Source: Acuticoccus sp. MNP-M23 (GTDB taxonomy: Bacteria > Pseudomonadota > Alphaproteobacteria > Rhizobiales > Amorphaceae). From it: a stretch of 64,000 nt of DNA. A program made the translations under genes and the position numbers. The DNA is taken from contig NZ_CP133480.1 of assembly GCF_031195445.1 (NCBI RefSeq), forward strand, positions 744,001-808,000. Direction: 5' to 3'. The notes under the pieces were generated by a model. It worked only from the letters and a program-made list of their open reading frames with translations, searched no databases and had not been told where the DNA came from. Below, one piece after another: positions 7,524 to 17,444 of this stretch (positions are counted from its first letter, which is position 1; every line of letters starts with the position of its first letter).

Positions 7524-10004
7524 ATGCCCGACAAGCAGCGCCTCGTCGTCATCGGCAACGGCATGGCCCCCGGCCGCGTGCTGGAGCGCCTCTTCGAAGC
7601 CGCGCCCGATGCCTACGACGTCACCATCTTCAACGCCGAACCGAGGGTAAACTACGACCGCATCATGCTGTCCCCGGTCCTCTCCGGCGAGAAGACCTAC
7701 GAAGACATCATCATCCACGACGACACCTGGTATTCCGACCGCGCCATCACGCTCCACCAGGGCAAGCGCGTCGATGAGATCGACCGCGATGCGAAGCGGG
7801 TGACCGCAGCGGACGGCACGGTTGCCGACTACGACACGCTGCTGATCGCGACCGGCTCCAGCCCATTCATCATCCCCGTGCCGGGCCATGACCTCGAAGG
7901 CGTCGTCACCTACCGCGACCTTGAGGACGTGGAGAAGATGATCACCGCCGCCATGCCCGGCGGGCGCCGCGCGGTGGTGATCGGCGGCGGCCTCCTAGGC
8001 CTTGAAGCCGCCGCAGGGCTCGCGATGCGCGGCATGCGCGTCACCGTCATCCACCTTGCCGACACGCTGATGGAGCGCCAGCTCGACCCGGCCGCCGGCT
8101 ATCTGCTGGAGCGGGAGATCGTCGCGCGCGGCATCGAGGTGATCACCGGGGCAAACACCGAGGCCATCCACGGCGAGACCCACGTCACCGCCGTGAAGCT
8201 GAAGGACGGGCGCGAAATCCCCGCCGACATGGTTGTGATGGCCGTCGGCATCCGCCCCGCCACCGGCGTTGCCAAGGCCGCGGGGCTCGAAGTCGGCCGC
8301 GGGATTGTGGTGGACGATACGCTGCGCACCTCCGACCCCGCGATCTTCGCGGTCGGCGAGTGCGTCGAGCACCGGGGCACCTGCTACGGCCTCGTCGCGC
8401 CGCTCTACGAGATGGCGGCGGTGATTGCCGACCAGCTCACCGGCGGTGCGCGCACCTACCAGGGCTCGGTCACCTCCACCAAGCTGAAGGTCACCGGCAT
8501 CAACCTCTTCTCCGCAGGCGACTTTGCCGAGGGCGAGGGGCGCGAAGACATCGTCCTGCGCGACGCCGCATCCGGCGTCTACAAGCGCCTGGTGCTGAAG
8601 GAGAACAAGGTGCAAGGCGTCGTCCTTTACGGCGACACCGCAGACGGCGCCTGGTATTTCCAGATGCTGAAGGACCATGCCGACATTGCCGAGCTGCGCG
8701 AAACGCTGATCTTCGGCCAGGCCTACGCGGGGGCCGGCCCGCTGGACCCTATGGCGGCCGTTGCAGCCTTACCGGCTGACGCCGAGATCTGCGGCTGCAA
8801 CGGCGTCTCGAAGGGGCGGATCGAACAGGCCATTGCCGACAGGAAGCTCGGCTCGGTGGACGAGGTGCGCGCCCACACCAAGGCGTCCGCAAGCTGCGGC
8901 ACCTGCACAGGGCTCGTCGAACAGCTCCTCAAGCTGACGCTTGGCGAGGGCTACAACCCGCTTGCCGTGCAGCCGATGTGCGGCTGCACCCGGCTCGGCC
9001 ACGACGACGTGCGCCGCCTCATCAAGGCAAAGGCGCTGAAGACTATTCCGGCCGTGATGCAGGAGCTGGAGTGGACGACGCCCAACGGCTGCGCCAAGTG
9101 CCGCCCGGCGCTCAACTACTACCTCATCGCCGACTGGCCGGAAGAATACGTCGACGACTTCCAGTCCCGCTTCATCAACGAGCGCGCGCACGCCAACATC
9201 CAGAAGGACGGCACCTATTCGGTCGTCCCGCGGATGTGGGGCGGGCAGACCTCCTCCAAGGAGCTGCGCGCCATTGCCGACGTGGTCGACAAGTTCGAGA
9301 TCCCCACCGTGAAGGTAACCGGCGGGCAGCGCATCGACATGCTGGGCATCCGCAAGGAAGACCTCCCCGCCGTCTGGGCGGATCTCGGCAAGGCCGGCTT
9401 CGTCTCCGGCCACGCCTACGCCAAGGGGCTTCGCACGGTGAAGACGTGCGTCGGCACCGACTGGTGCCGTTTCGGCACGCAGGATTCCACAGGCTTTGGC
9501 GTCCGGATCGAGAAGTTCATGTGGGGCTCGTGGACGCCGGCGAAGGTCAAGATGGCCGTCTCCGGCTGCCCGCGGAACTGCGCTGAGGCCACCTGCAAGG
9601 ACGTCGGCGTGGTGTGCGTGGACTCCGGCTACGAGATCCACTTCGCCGGCGCTGCGGGGCTCGACATCAAGGGCACCGAGGTCCTCACGCTGGTCGCGAC
9701 CGAGGACGCGGCGCTGGAGCACATCGTGGCGCTCACCCAGATGTACCGCGAGACCGGGCATTATCTGGAGCGCATTTACAAGTGGGCCAAGCGCCTCGGC
9801 CTCGACACCGTGCGCAAGCAGATCGTGGACGATGCCGAGGGGCGCCGCGCCTATTTCGAGCGCTTCGTGCTCAGCCAGAAATACGCGCAGCTCGACCCCT
9901 GGGCCGAGCGCGCCAAGGACGAGCCGACAGAGGGCCACGTCAGCGAATTCAAGCACTTCGAGCCGAAGCCGCCGTCCTCCAAGGTGCTGGAGCCGGCCGA
10001 ATGA
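7524..10004 (+). CDS. nirB: Assimilatory nitrite reductase NAD(P)H, large subunit
   Basis: 826 aa. In order: FAD/NAD(P)H pyridine nucleotide oxidoreductase domain (VVIGNGMAPGR near the N-terminus, a second VVIGGGLLGLEAA about residue 150), a BFD-like [2Fe-2S] domain (CGCNGVSKGRIEQAI), and the siroheme/[4Fe-4S] nitrite-sulfite reductase half-domains with cluster cysteines CVGTDWC...SGCPRNCAEATC. It reduces nitrite to ammonium in the cytoplasm with six electrons from NAD(P)H. The ATG at 7524 has a GAGG site upstream. The stop overlaps nirD by 4 bp (ATGA). Confidence 0.95.
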   Translation: MPDKQRLVVIGNGMAPGRVLERLFEAAPDAYDVTIFNAEPRVNYDRIMLSPVLSGEKTYEDIIIHDDTWYSDRAITLHQGKRVDEIDRDAKRVTAADGTVADYDTLLIATGSSPFIIPVPGHDLEGVVTYRDLEDVEKMITAAMPGGRRAVVIGGGLLGLEAAAGLAMRGMRVTVIHLADTLMERQLDPAAGYLLEREIVARGIEVITGANTEAIHGETHVTAVKLKDGREIPADMVVMAVGIRPATGVAKAAGLEVGRGIVVDDTLRTSDPAIFAVGECVEHRGTCYGLVAPLYEMAAVIADQLTGGARTYQGSVTSTKLKVTGINLFSAGDFAEGEGREDIVLRDAASGVYKRLVLKENKVQGVVLYGDTADGAWYFQMLKDHADIAELRETLIFGQAYAGAGPLDPMAAVAALPADAEICGCNGVSKGRIEQAIADRKLGSVDEVRAHTKASASCGTCTGLVEQLLKLTLGEGYNPLAVQPMCGCTRLGHDDVRRLIKAKALKTIPAVMQELEWTTPNGCAKCRPALNYYLIADWPEEYVDDFQSRFINERAHANIQKDGTYSVVPRMWGGQTSSKELRAIADVVDKFEIPTVKVTGGQRIDMLGIRKEDLPAVWADLGKAGFVSGHAYAKGLRTVKTCVGTDWCRFGTQDSTGFGVRIEKFMWGSWTPAKVKMAVSGCPRNCAEATCKDVGVVCVDSGYEIHFAGAAGLDIKGTEVLTLVATEDAALEHIVALTQMYRETGHYLERIYKWAKRLGLDTVRKQIVDDAEGRRAYFERFVLSQKYAQLDPWAERAKDEPTEGHVSEFKHFEPKPPSSKVLEPAE

Positions 10005-10459
10005 GCGGCGAATATGTCCGGATCGGCCGGGTTGCCGACATTCCGCCGCTCGGCGGGCGCTGCGTGAAGACAGCGCGCGGTCCTGTGGGCGTCTTCCGTA
10101 CGGCGGCAGACGAAATATTCGCCATCGACAACCGCTGCCCCCACCGCGGCGGACCGCTGTCGGAGGGGATCGTTCACGGCACGGCGGTGACCTGCCCCCT
10201 CCACAACACGGTGATCAGCCTCGAAACCGGCCTGGTCGTCGGGCCCGACGAGGGCCGCGTCGACACCATCCCCGTGCGCGTGGTGGACGGCGACATCCTG
10301 ATCGCCCTGCCGGCGGAAATCACCCGCCACCCGGTCGCCGCAAATGCGTCAGACGCAGACATCGCCGCCAGCGCGGGGGCGGTTGTGGCGGAGGGCGCGG
10401 CCCCGGAGACGATCCCGAACACCGCCGCCCGGCGCGTCGCGCCGAAGGAAAGCGTGTGA
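10001..10459 (+). CDS. nirD: Nitrite reductase small subunit, Rieske-type
   Basis: 152 aa. A Rieske-fold domain with both ligand pairs intact: CPH in NRCPHRGGPLSEG and CPLH in VTCPLHNTVISLETG. Some NirD proteins of the E. coli type lack these ligands, so this one should be able to hold a [2Fe-2S] cluster and may pass electrons within the NirBD complex. After about residue 115 there is an Ala-rich, low-complexity tail of about 40 residues. Start and stop overlap the neighbours (ATGA with nirB, TGATG with nasA). Confidence 0.9.
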   Translation: MSGEYVRIGRVADIPPLGGRCVKTARGPVGVFRTAADEIFAIDNRCPHRGGPLSEGIVHGTAVTCPLHNTVISLETGLVVGPDEGRVDTIPVRVVDGDILIALPAEITRHPVAANASDADIAASAGAVVAEGAAPETIPNTAARRVAPKESV

Positions 10460-13128
10460 TGGACAGCGCCGTGCCGCCGCCGGCCGTCGCCACCACCTGC
10501 CCCTACTGCGGCGTCGGCTGCGGGGTGCTGGCGCGCGCCGCCAGCGGCCGCGTCAGCATAAAGGGCGACCCTGCGCATCCGGCAAACTTCGGCCGGCTCT
10601 GCTCCAAGGGGACCGCCCTTGGCGAGACCGTCGGCCTCGAGGGCCGCCTGCTGCACCCATCATCAGACGGTCGCCACGTGAGCTGGGACGAGGCGCTGAC
10701 CCGCACCGCCGATGCCTTCTCCGCCGCGGTGCGGGAGCACGGGCCGGACGCCGTCGCATTCTACGTGTCGGGCCAGCTCCTCACCGAGGACTACTACGTC
10801 GCCAACAAGCTGATGAAGGGGTTCATCGGGTCGGCCAACATCGACACCAATTCGCGCCTTTGCATGGCCTCCTCGGTGGCCGGCCACAAACGCGCGTTCG
10901 GGTCCGACACGGCGCCCGGCACCTACGAGGATTTCGAGGAGGCCGATCTCGTCGTCCTCGTCGGCTCCAACCTTGCCTGGTGCCATCCCGTGCTCTTCCA
11001 GCGCCTCGTCTCAGCCAGGGCGGCGCGGCCTCTGCAAATCGTCGCGATCGACCCCAGGGAGACCGCCACGACAGCTGCCGCAGACCTGCACCTGGCGTTG
11101 AAACCCGAGACCGACGTCGCCCTGTTCAACGGCCTCATCAACCACCTGTCGGCAACCGGCCGGATCGACCACACCTACCTTGGCCGGCACACCGAAGGGC
11201 CGGAGGCAGCACTCGCCGAAGCCAGAGGCTGGAACGCCGAAAACGTCGCCACCGCAACGGGGCTGGACCGCGGTGCCATCACCGACTTCTACGACATGTT
11301 CGCGAAGACGCGCCGCGTCGTCACCGTCTACAGCCAGGGCGTCAACCAGTCCGCCTCGGGGACGGACAAGGTGAACGCGATCATCAACGCGCACCTCCTC
11401 ACGGGGCGGATCGGCTCGCCGGGCATGGGGCCGTTCTCCGTCACCGGCCAGCCGAACGCCATGGGCGGGCGCGAGGTCGGCGGCCTTGCCAACACGCTCG
11501 CCTGCCACATGGACCTCGAAGATGCCGGACACCGCGCCATCGTGCGCCGGCACTGGGGCGCACCGCGGGTTGCCGACCGGCCGGGCCTCAAGGCGGTGGA
11601 TCTGTTCGAGGCGATCCATGACGGCCGCATCAAGGCGCTGTGGGTGATGGCGACCAACCCGTCGGCGTCGATGCCAGACGCGTCGCGGGTGGATGCCGCC
11701 CTCGCCAAGGTGCCGTTCCTCGCCGTCTCCGACGTTGTCTCGGACACCGACACGCTGCGCCATGCCGACGTTGCGCTTCCGGCCGCCGCGTGGGGCGAGA
11801 AGGACGGCACCGTCACCAACTCGGAGCGCCGGATCTCCCGCCAGCGCGCCTTCCTTCCCCTCCCCGGCGAGGCCCGGCCGGACTGGGCGATCGTTGCGGA
11901 CGTTGCCCGGCGCATGGGTTTCGATGGCTTCGACTATGCGAGCCCCGCCGAAATTTTCGCCGAACACGCCGCGCTCTCGGCCGCCGGCAACGAGGGGCAG
12001 CGCGACTTCGACATCGGCGGTCTCGCCGACCTTGGCGCCAGCGGCTACGCGCGGCTTCAGCCCCAGCAGTGGCCCATACCCGTACACGGGCCGCGTCAGA
12101 CGCGCTTCTTTGCCGCCGGCGGCTTCTATCGAAAGGGTCACCGCGCCCGCCTCGTGCCGACGCCCTTCGTGGCGCCCGAGCCGCGCCAGCCGCGCTATCC
12201 CTTCATTCTCAACACGGGCCGCGTGCGCGACCAGTGGCACACCATGACGCGCACCGGCCGCTCGCCAACCCTGTCGGCCCACCTTGCCGAACCCTTCGCC
12301 GAGCTTCACCCGGACGATGCCGCGGCGCTCGGGATCACCGCGGCAAGCCTCGTTTGCGTGGAAAGCCCCCTCGGCATGGTGACGGTGCGGGCGCTCCTCA
12401 CGCCGCGGCAGCAGCGCGGCGGCGTGTTCGTGCCGATCCACTGGACCGATGCCACCAGCGCCAACGCGCGTGTGGACAATCTCGTCACCCCGCACACCGA
12501 CCCGGTCTCCGGCCAGCCTGCGCTGAAGTCGGCGCGGGTCGCCGTGCGCCCTTTCCCGGCAGTCTTTTATGGCTACGCCGTCTCCACCCGGCCCCTGTCG
12601 CCCGGGACCGACTACTTCGCCCGCGCCACGCTCAAGTGCGGCGAAGCGGTGGAGTTCGCAGCGCTTGAGGCTCCGGCCGACCTCAGCGCCTTCGCAGCTT
12701 CGCTCCTGAAGCGCGATGATCTGTCCGGCGTTGTGGACAGCGTCGCGGGAACCGCGGCCTTCGCAGCCTTCGACGGTGACCGGCTGGCGGGCGCCGTCTA
12801 CCTCGCGCCGCGGCCGGTTGGCGTGTCGCGGGCATTCGTGGCGCGACTGCTCGGCCAGCCGGCAGGGCGCGCCGCTGTGCTGGCCGGCCGGCCGGGTGCG
12901 GACCAGCCCGACCCCGGCCCCACCGTCTGCGCCTGCTTCCAGGTCGGCGCCAACCAGATCCGCGCCGCAGCGCTTGCCGGCGCCGGCACGGTGGCCGCCA
13001 TCGGCGAGACCCTGTCAGCCGGCACAAACTGCGGCTCCTGCCGCACGGAAATCGCTGCAATCCTCAAGACCGCCACCCCCACCAAGGAAGACCGCCATGA
13101 CGCTGACGCCCGTGCGCTCGCCCGCTGA
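10459..13128 (+). CDS. nasA: Assimilatory nitrate reductase, molybdopterin catalytic subunit
   Basis: 889 aa. The N-terminus has the [4Fe-4S] motif CPYCGVGCGV...CSKG. The centre is the bis-MGD molybdopterin oxidoreductase domain and its dinucleotide-binding domain follows (about residues 570-690). The last about 70 residues form a BFD-like [2Fe-2S] domain with CACFQV and CGSC, as in NasA proteins that take electrons through a C-terminal cluster. There is no Tat signal, fitting a cytoplasmic assimilatory enzyme. It reduces nitrate to nitrite for NirBD. Its end overlaps the cysG start by 32 bp, which suggests translational coupling with siroheme supply. Confidence 0.95.
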   Translation: MDSAVPPPAVATTCPYCGVGCGVLARAASGRVSIKGDPAHPANFGRLCSKGTALGETVGLEGRLLHPSSDGRHVSWDEALTRTADAFSAAVREHGPDAVAFYVSGQLLTEDYYVANKLMKGFIGSANIDTNSRLCMASSVAGHKRAFGSDTAPGTYEDFEEADLVVLVGSNLAWCHPVLFQRLVSARAARPLQIVAIDPRETATTAAADLHLALKPETDVALFNGLINHLSATGRIDHTYLGRHTEGPEAALAEARGWNAENVATATGLDRGAITDFYDMFAKTRRVVTVYSQGVNQSASGTDKVNAIINAHLLTGRIGSPGMGPFSVTGQPNAMGGREVGGLANTLACHMDLEDAGHRAIVRRHWGAPRVADRPGLKAVDLFEAIHDGRIKALWVMATNPSASMPDASRVDAALAKVPFLAVSDVVSDTDTLRHADVALPAAAWGEKDGTVTNSERRISRQRAFLPLPGEARPDWAIVADVARRMGFDGFDYASPAEIFAEHAALSAAGNEGQRDFDIGGLADLGASGYARLQPQQWPIPVHGPRQTRFFAAGGFYRKGHRARLVPTPFVAPEPRQPRYPFILNTGRVRDQWHTMTRTGRSPTLSAHLAEPFAELHPDDAAALGITAASLVCVESPLGMVTVRALLTPRQQRGGVFVPIHWTDATSANARVDNLVTPHTDPVSGQPALKSARVAVRPFPAVFYGYAVSTRPLSPGTDYFARATLKCGEAVEFAALEAPADLSAFAASLLKRDDLSGVVDSVAGTAAFAAFDGDRLAGAVYLAPRPVGVSRAFVARLLGQPAGRAAVLAGRPGADQPDPGPTVCACFQVGANQIRAAALAGAGTVAAIGETLSAGTNCGSCRTEIAAILKTATPTKEDRHDADARALAR

Positions 13129-14641
13129 GGCAAAGCTGCGCCGCCTCGACGCGCTGACGACGCTGCCGATCTTCGTCGACCTTCGCGGCAAGGGGGCCGT
13201 CGTCGCCGGCGGCACGGAGGCCGCTGCCTGGAAGGCCGAGCTTTTGGCCGCCGCCGGCGCGGATGTCATGGTCTACGCAGAGAACGCCAGCCCCGAAATG
13301 CACGCCCTTGTCGAGCGGGGCGCCGCCGCGGGCTCCCTCGTGCTCATTCCGCGCAATTGGGACGCCGCCGCGCTGGAGGGCGCCGCGCTCGCCATCGCGG
13401 ACGCCGACACCGAGGCTGAGGCCGCCCGCTTCGCCGCCGCAGCGCGCGCAGCGGGTGTGCCCGCCAACGTCATCGACAAGCCGGCATATTGCGCGTTCCA
13501 GTTCGGCTCCATCGTGAACCGCTCGCCGGTGGTGGTCGGGATTTCCACCACCGGCGCCGCACCAATCCTCGGACAGGCGATCCGCCGCCGCATCGAGACG
13601 CTGCTGCCACCGGTCCTTTCCGACTGGGCCGCTCTCGCCGAGCGGATGCGCAGCGTGGTCATCTCCCGGCTCGAACCGGGGCTCCCCCGGCGCACCTTCT
13701 GGGAACGCTTCGTCGACCGCGCATTCTCCGGCGCTGCTCCCGCCGCGGCGGACGCTGAAACGATAATTGCAGAGACCGCGCCGAATGCTGCCGGCAAGGT
13801 CGTCCTTGTCGGCGCGGGACCGGGGGATGCCTCTCTCCTCACCCTGGCCGCGGTGCGGGCGCTTCAGGCGTCCGACGTGATCCTGTTCGACGATCTCGTC
13901 TCCGACGATGTGCTGGAGCTTGCCCGGCGCGAGGCGAGACGCATTGCCGTCGGCAAACGCGGCGCACGGGAATCCTGCCGGCAGGAAGACATCACCGAAC
14001 TCATGATCAAGCTTGCCAAGGCAGGGCGCAGCGTGGTGCGGCTGAAGGCCGGCGACCCCTCCGTGTTCGGCCGCTCCGGCGAGGAGATCGCATCCCTCAA
14101 CGCCGAAGGCATTCCAGTGGAGGTGGTGCCCGGAATCACCAGCGCCTCCGCCATGGCCGCGCGGCTCGGCATGTCCCTCACCCACCGCGACCACGCACAG
14201 TCGCTGACCTTCTTCACCGGCCACTCGAAGAAAGGCGTGCTGCCCGACAACCTCGACCTTGCCGCGCTCCTCGGCCCCGGTCGCACCGCAATCGTCTACA
14301 TGGGCGCCCGTACCGCGCACGCGTGGGTCGCTCGTGCGCTGGCCGCCGGCGTCGCCCCATCCCTCCCCGCAGTCGCCGCGGCATCGGTTTCACGCGCCGA
14401 CGAGACCGTCTGGTCCGGCTCTCTGGCCGCGTTGCCGAATGCTGTCGCGCAACTCGGCGACAAGCCTGTGCTGATTGGCGTCGGCCCGGTGTTCGCCGAA
14501 GTCCGGTCCAGCGCGCCAGCCACCGCGCCGCTGTCGACATCTTCGGCGGCATCGACGCCAGCGCAGAGGCGGCCGCACGGGGCCACCCGGAGGTCTCCGA
14601 CCACAAGACAGCCCGCCAATTTGCGAACCGCCGGACACTGA
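13097..14641 (+). CDS. cysG: Siroheme synthase (CysG), C-terminus possibly frameshifted
   Basis: 514 aa. The N-terminal part (residues 20-160) is precorrin-2 dehydrogenase/ferrochelatase with the NAD-binding region VVAGGTEAAAWK; the C-terminal part (from about 235) is uroporphyrinogen-III methyltransferase with VGAGPGDASLLT and the RLKAGDPSVFGR motif. It makes siroheme, the cofactor of NirB. After GPVFAEV the last 45 residues are Ser/Thr/Pro/Arg rich with rare codons, while the next forward frame over the same DNA has native-looking codons (AAVDIFGGIDASAEAAARG...) and ends at 14667. A frameshift near 14500-14520, or a sequencing error, would explain this; catalytic parts are unaffected. Confidence 0.9.
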   Translation: MTLTPVRSPAEAKLRRLDALTTLPIFVDLRGKGAVVAGGTEAAAWKAELLAAAGADVMVYAENASPEMHALVERGAAAGSLVLIPRNWDAAALEGAALAIADADTEAEAARFAAAARAAGVPANVIDKPAYCAFQFGSIVNRSPVVVGISTTGAAPILGQAIRRRIETLLPPVLSDWAALAERMRSVVISRLEPGLPRRTFWERFVDRAFSGAAPAAADAETIIAETAPNAAGKVVLVGAGPGDASLLTLAAVRALQASDVILFDDLVSDDVLELARREARRIAVGKRGARESCRQEDITELMIKLAKAGRSVVRLKAGDPSVFGRSGEEIASLNAEGIPVEVVPGITSASAMAARLGMSLTHRDHAQSLTFFTGHSKKGVLPDNLDLAALLGPGRTAIVYMGARTAHAWVARALAAGVAPSLPAVAAASVSRADETVWSGSLAALPNAVAQLGDKPVLIGVGPVFAEVRSSAPATAPLSTSSAASTPAQRRPHGATRRSPTTRQPANLRTAGH

Positions 14642-14751
14642 CGCTGCTGGCCAAGGGTCGAAAATGAGCGGACAGGGTTCGGAACGCGCCATTCAAATAT
14701 TGAACACCGCGAAGATAAGTGGCTGGTTTTAGGAATGATTCTTCAGGGTAG

Positions 14752-14828
14752 TGGTAGGCCCGGAGGGACTCGAACCCCCAACCAAACCGTTATGAGCGGT
14801 CGGCTCTAACCAATTGAGCTACAGGCCC
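14752..14828 (-). tRNA. tRNA with anticodon CAT (probably tRNA-Ile2, otherwise tRNA-Met)
   Basis: On the - strand the 77-nt sequence folds into a full cloverleaf: acceptor GGGCCTG with CGGGCCT, D-stem GCTC/GAGC, anticodon stem GACCG/CGGTT with loop CTCATAA (anticodon CAT), T-arm GGGGG-TTCGAGT-CCCTC, and encoded CCA. The variable loop and anticodon arm resemble the isoleucine tRNA whose C34 is modified to lysidine, but sequence alone does not settle Ile against elongator Met. It lies 76 bp downstream of ggt, same strand. Confidence 0.92.
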
Positions 14829-14904
14829 TGACGGTGCAACATTTGCCTGTCTGGAGGCGCGCTGGCAAGTCCGGCACGGGGCGGCGGCCATCAGCTTGAG
14901 GGGT

Positions 14905-16668
14905 TCAGTGCGAGGCCTCGCCGACGGGTCCCGCGTTGCGCGGGGGTTTGGCTTCGGAAAGCGGTTCCCCCTGGTCAGGCGAGCGGCCGGGCCAGAAGCG
15001 CACGCCGGGGCGGGCAAGGCCGCCGCCAATGGCGCCAACCGTTCCGTCCGCGCGCCAGCACGCCGCCCCCGTCGCCACACCGTCCGGGCCAAAGGACACC
15101 GCGTTCATGCCGCCGCCAATGTGGGGCACCACCTTTAGCGCATGGCCGCCGGAACGCAGCGCATCGGCTGCCGGCTCGCCATAGAGCGCCTCGACCTCCA
15201 CCTCATGGCCGTCGGTCCACAGGCGCGGCGCCTCCACCGCCTCCTGCACGGACATGCGGTGGTCCAGAAGATTGAGGATCGACTGGAAGGCGGATGGAAA
15301 GATGCGCACGCCGCCCGGCAACCCCAGCGCAAAGACCGGTTTGCCGTTCTGCCGCACGATCATCGGCGCCATGGACGTGGGGACGCGCTTGCCCGGTGCC
15401 ACCGACAGCGCACGACCCGGATGCGGATCGAAATTCATCATGTAATTGTTGGGGATGAAGCCGGCTTCCGGCACCATGAAACGGGCGCCGAAGATGCCGT
15501 TGATGGTGTGGGTCGCCGTGACGATCATCCCGTCCCGGTCGGCCACGGTGATGTGGGTGGTGTTGGCCGATTCGGGCGTGTGGGCCATCGTCTGCTCGCG
15601 CGCCCCGGCTTTGATCTGCGCCCAGCATTGCGCGGCATATTCTTTGGAGATGAGCCGTTCCACCGGCACGTCCACAAACGCCGGATCGCCGCTGAAGGCC
15701 GCACGGTCCGCCATCGCAACGCCCAGCACGCTGACCAGGGCGGAAAGAGCCGCTGGCGTGCCGAAACCTTCGCCTCTCACGTCAAAATGCTCAATCATGT
15801 TGAGCATCTGGGCGACGTGCACACCGGACGACGCGGGCGGCGGCGGGCCGACCACCTCGAAGCCGCGATAGTTGCCGACGATGGGCGTGCGCACGACCGC
15901 TTCATAATTGTAGAGGTCTTCCTCGCGCAGCCACCCGTCGGTCTCGTCGTCGTTATGGATTCTGGACACCAGAGCGTCGCCGAGCGGGCCGTCGTGCAGC
16001 GCGCAGGCGCCCATGGTCTGGATGAGGCGCAGGCTCTCCGCGTAGTCGTTCTGGACGATGCGGGTGCCGGCCGAAGGCAATTGGCCATCGGGCATGAAGA
16101 CGCTGGCCATCGCCTCGTCGGCGGCAATGTCGGCAGCGCACTCGCCAACCGCCCCGGCCAGATAATGCGTCGCCTGAAAGCCGCGCCGCGCAAGCCGGAT
16201 CGCAGGCTCCAGCAGGTCGGAGAAGGGGAGCTTGCCGTAGGTGCCGTGCAGTTTGGTCCAGCCGACCAGATTGCCAGGCACGGCCACCGCACTCGGGCCG
16301 TAAGCGGAGCGGCGGTTCACCGTTTCCATCCGGCGGGCCGGCTCGTCCGACACTGGCTCGAAGATTGCGGGATGCGTGTCGGCAGGGCTGACACTCATCG
16401 CATCGATCACGTGATGGCGCCCGTCAGGCAGGCGCACGTGCGACAGGCCGCCGCCCGCAATGCCAACCATCATCGGCTCGACAACCGTCAGCGCAAACAG
16501 CGTTGCGACCGCAGCGTCCACGGCGTTGCCGCCGGCAGCCAGCATTTCAACGCCAGCCGCCGTGCCCAGCGGATGGTTTGCAACCACCACCGAGCGCCCG
16601 GATGCTGCCGCCTTCTCGCAGTCAAACGACACAGGTGAGTGCGCCCTCCAGCCGTCATGCGTGCTCAC
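14905..16668 (-). CDS. Gamma-glutamyltransferase family protein
   Basis: 587 aa. Ntn-hydrolase of the Ggt family: N-terminal GNAVDAAVATLFALTVVEPMMVGIAGGG block, the autocleavage site in SANTTHITVADRDG (the Thr of TTH would become the new N-terminal nucleophile of the small subunit, about residue 390), and the later GxPGG block (LGLPGGVRIFPS). No signal peptide is evident, so a cytoplasmic member is likely; many such proteins act on gamma-glutamyl or related amides other than glutathione. It is transcribed away from the TRAP operon at 16883, so the 214-bp gap between them probably carries both promoters. Confidence 0.85.
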   Translation of the reverse strand: MSTHDGWRAHSPVSFDCEKAAASGRSVVVANHPLGTAAGVEMLAAGGNAVDAAVATLFALTVVEPMMVGIAGGGLSHVRLPDGRHHVIDAMSVSPADTHPAIFEPVSDEPARRMETVNRRSAYGPSAVAVPGNLVGWTKLHGTYGKLPFSDLLEPAIRLARRGFQATHYLAGAVGECAADIAADEAMASVFMPDGQLPSAGTRIVQNDYAESLRLIQTMGACALHDGPLGDALVSRIHNDDETDGWLREEDLYNYEAVVRTPIVGNYRGFEVVGPPPPASSGVHVAQMLNMIEHFDVRGEGFGTPAALSALVSVLGVAMADRAAFSGDPAFVDVPVERLISKEYAAQCWAQIKAGAREQTMAHTPESANTTHITVADRDGMIVTATHTINGIFGARFMVPEAGFIPNNYMMNFDPHPGRALSVAPGKRVPTSMAPMIVRQNGKPVFALGLPGGVRIFPSAFQSILNLLDHRMSVQEAVEAPRLWTDGHEVEVEALYGEPAADALRSGGHALKVVPHIGGGMNAVSFGPDGVATGAACWRADGTVGAIGGGLARPGVRFWPGRSPDQGEPLSEAKPPRNAGPVGEASH

Positions 16669-16882
16669 GTCATCTCCTCAGGCTGTCATCAAAATCACTG
16701 CCTGCGGTCTAGGCAGTGCGCACGATATATGCAAACGAGCCATTTCAAATGTTGCATTGCTGCATTCTAGTTCGCACTATCCCGCTTTCAACGCGTCAAC
16801 ACCCTGAGGAGCCCGCTTTGAATTTCCATATCCGTGCTTCCAGGCAGGGCGCCTTGCGCCAGAGCGGTTTCGAGCCTGCCCG

Positions 16883-17410
16883 ATGACAGACACCAGCGCG
16901 CCAGCGAAACAGGGCCGCCCGGCGCTCGATCTGTTCATGCCGCTGCGCATTGCGATCACCCTCGGGCTCATCGTCGTCGTCATTCTGACGTTAGCGCAGA
17001 TCTTCTTTCGCTTCGTGCTCGACAGTCCGCTGATCTGGAGTGAGGAGCTGGCGCGGCTTCTGATCGTGTGGATCACGTTCATCGGCGCTGCCGTCGCCTG
17101 CTGGGACGGCCGCCATCTCAACATCGACGTTGGCTTCGGCGCGTTGCCTCTGGTGGCGCGGAGCGTCGTGCGGTTGATCAATGCCGCGCTCTCGGTGGGG
17201 TTCTGCATCCTTCTCATCTCGCCCACCCTGCGGCTGGTGAAGATCGAGAATTTTTCCGAAATGGGGGCGCTTGAGCTTCCGTCCGGCATCGTCCGGCTGC
17301 CGGTTGCAGTGGGGGCCGTGTTCATGGCGCTCGCCATCGTGCTGCGCCTCGTCTATCGCCGCCGCCGCACTGCCCGCACCCGCGAAAATTTCCTGAAGGA
17401 CGCGATGTGA
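16883..17410 (+). CDS. TRAP transporter small membrane subunit (DctQ)
   Basis: 175 aa with about four hydrophobic segments and the DctQ-family pattern (FFRFVLDSPLIWSEELARLLIVWITFIGAA). It forms the membrane part of a tripartite ATP-independent periplasmic transporter with the next gene. First of a four-gene operon: DctQ, DctM, creatininase-like enzyme, DctP. The substrate is unknown; the enzyme set inside the operon suggests an amide or organic acid. Confidence 0.85.
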   Translation: MTDTSAPAKQGRPALDLFMPLRIAITLGLIVVVILTLAQIFFRFVLDSPLIWSEELARLLIVWITFIGAAVACWDGRHLNIDVGFGALPLVARSVVRLINAALSVGFCILLISPTLRLVKIENFSEMGALELPSGIVRLPVAVGAVFMALAIVLRLVYRRRRTARTRENFLKDAM

Positions 17411-17444
17411 CCCGCACCGTCCCCAGCCTGCAGATCACCCGCCC

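Noticed and set aside
14475-14732. Separate small gene after cysG
   Set aside because: The native-looking codons in another frame stop at 14667 and join best to cysG by a frameshift; no independent ribosome-binding site is seen.
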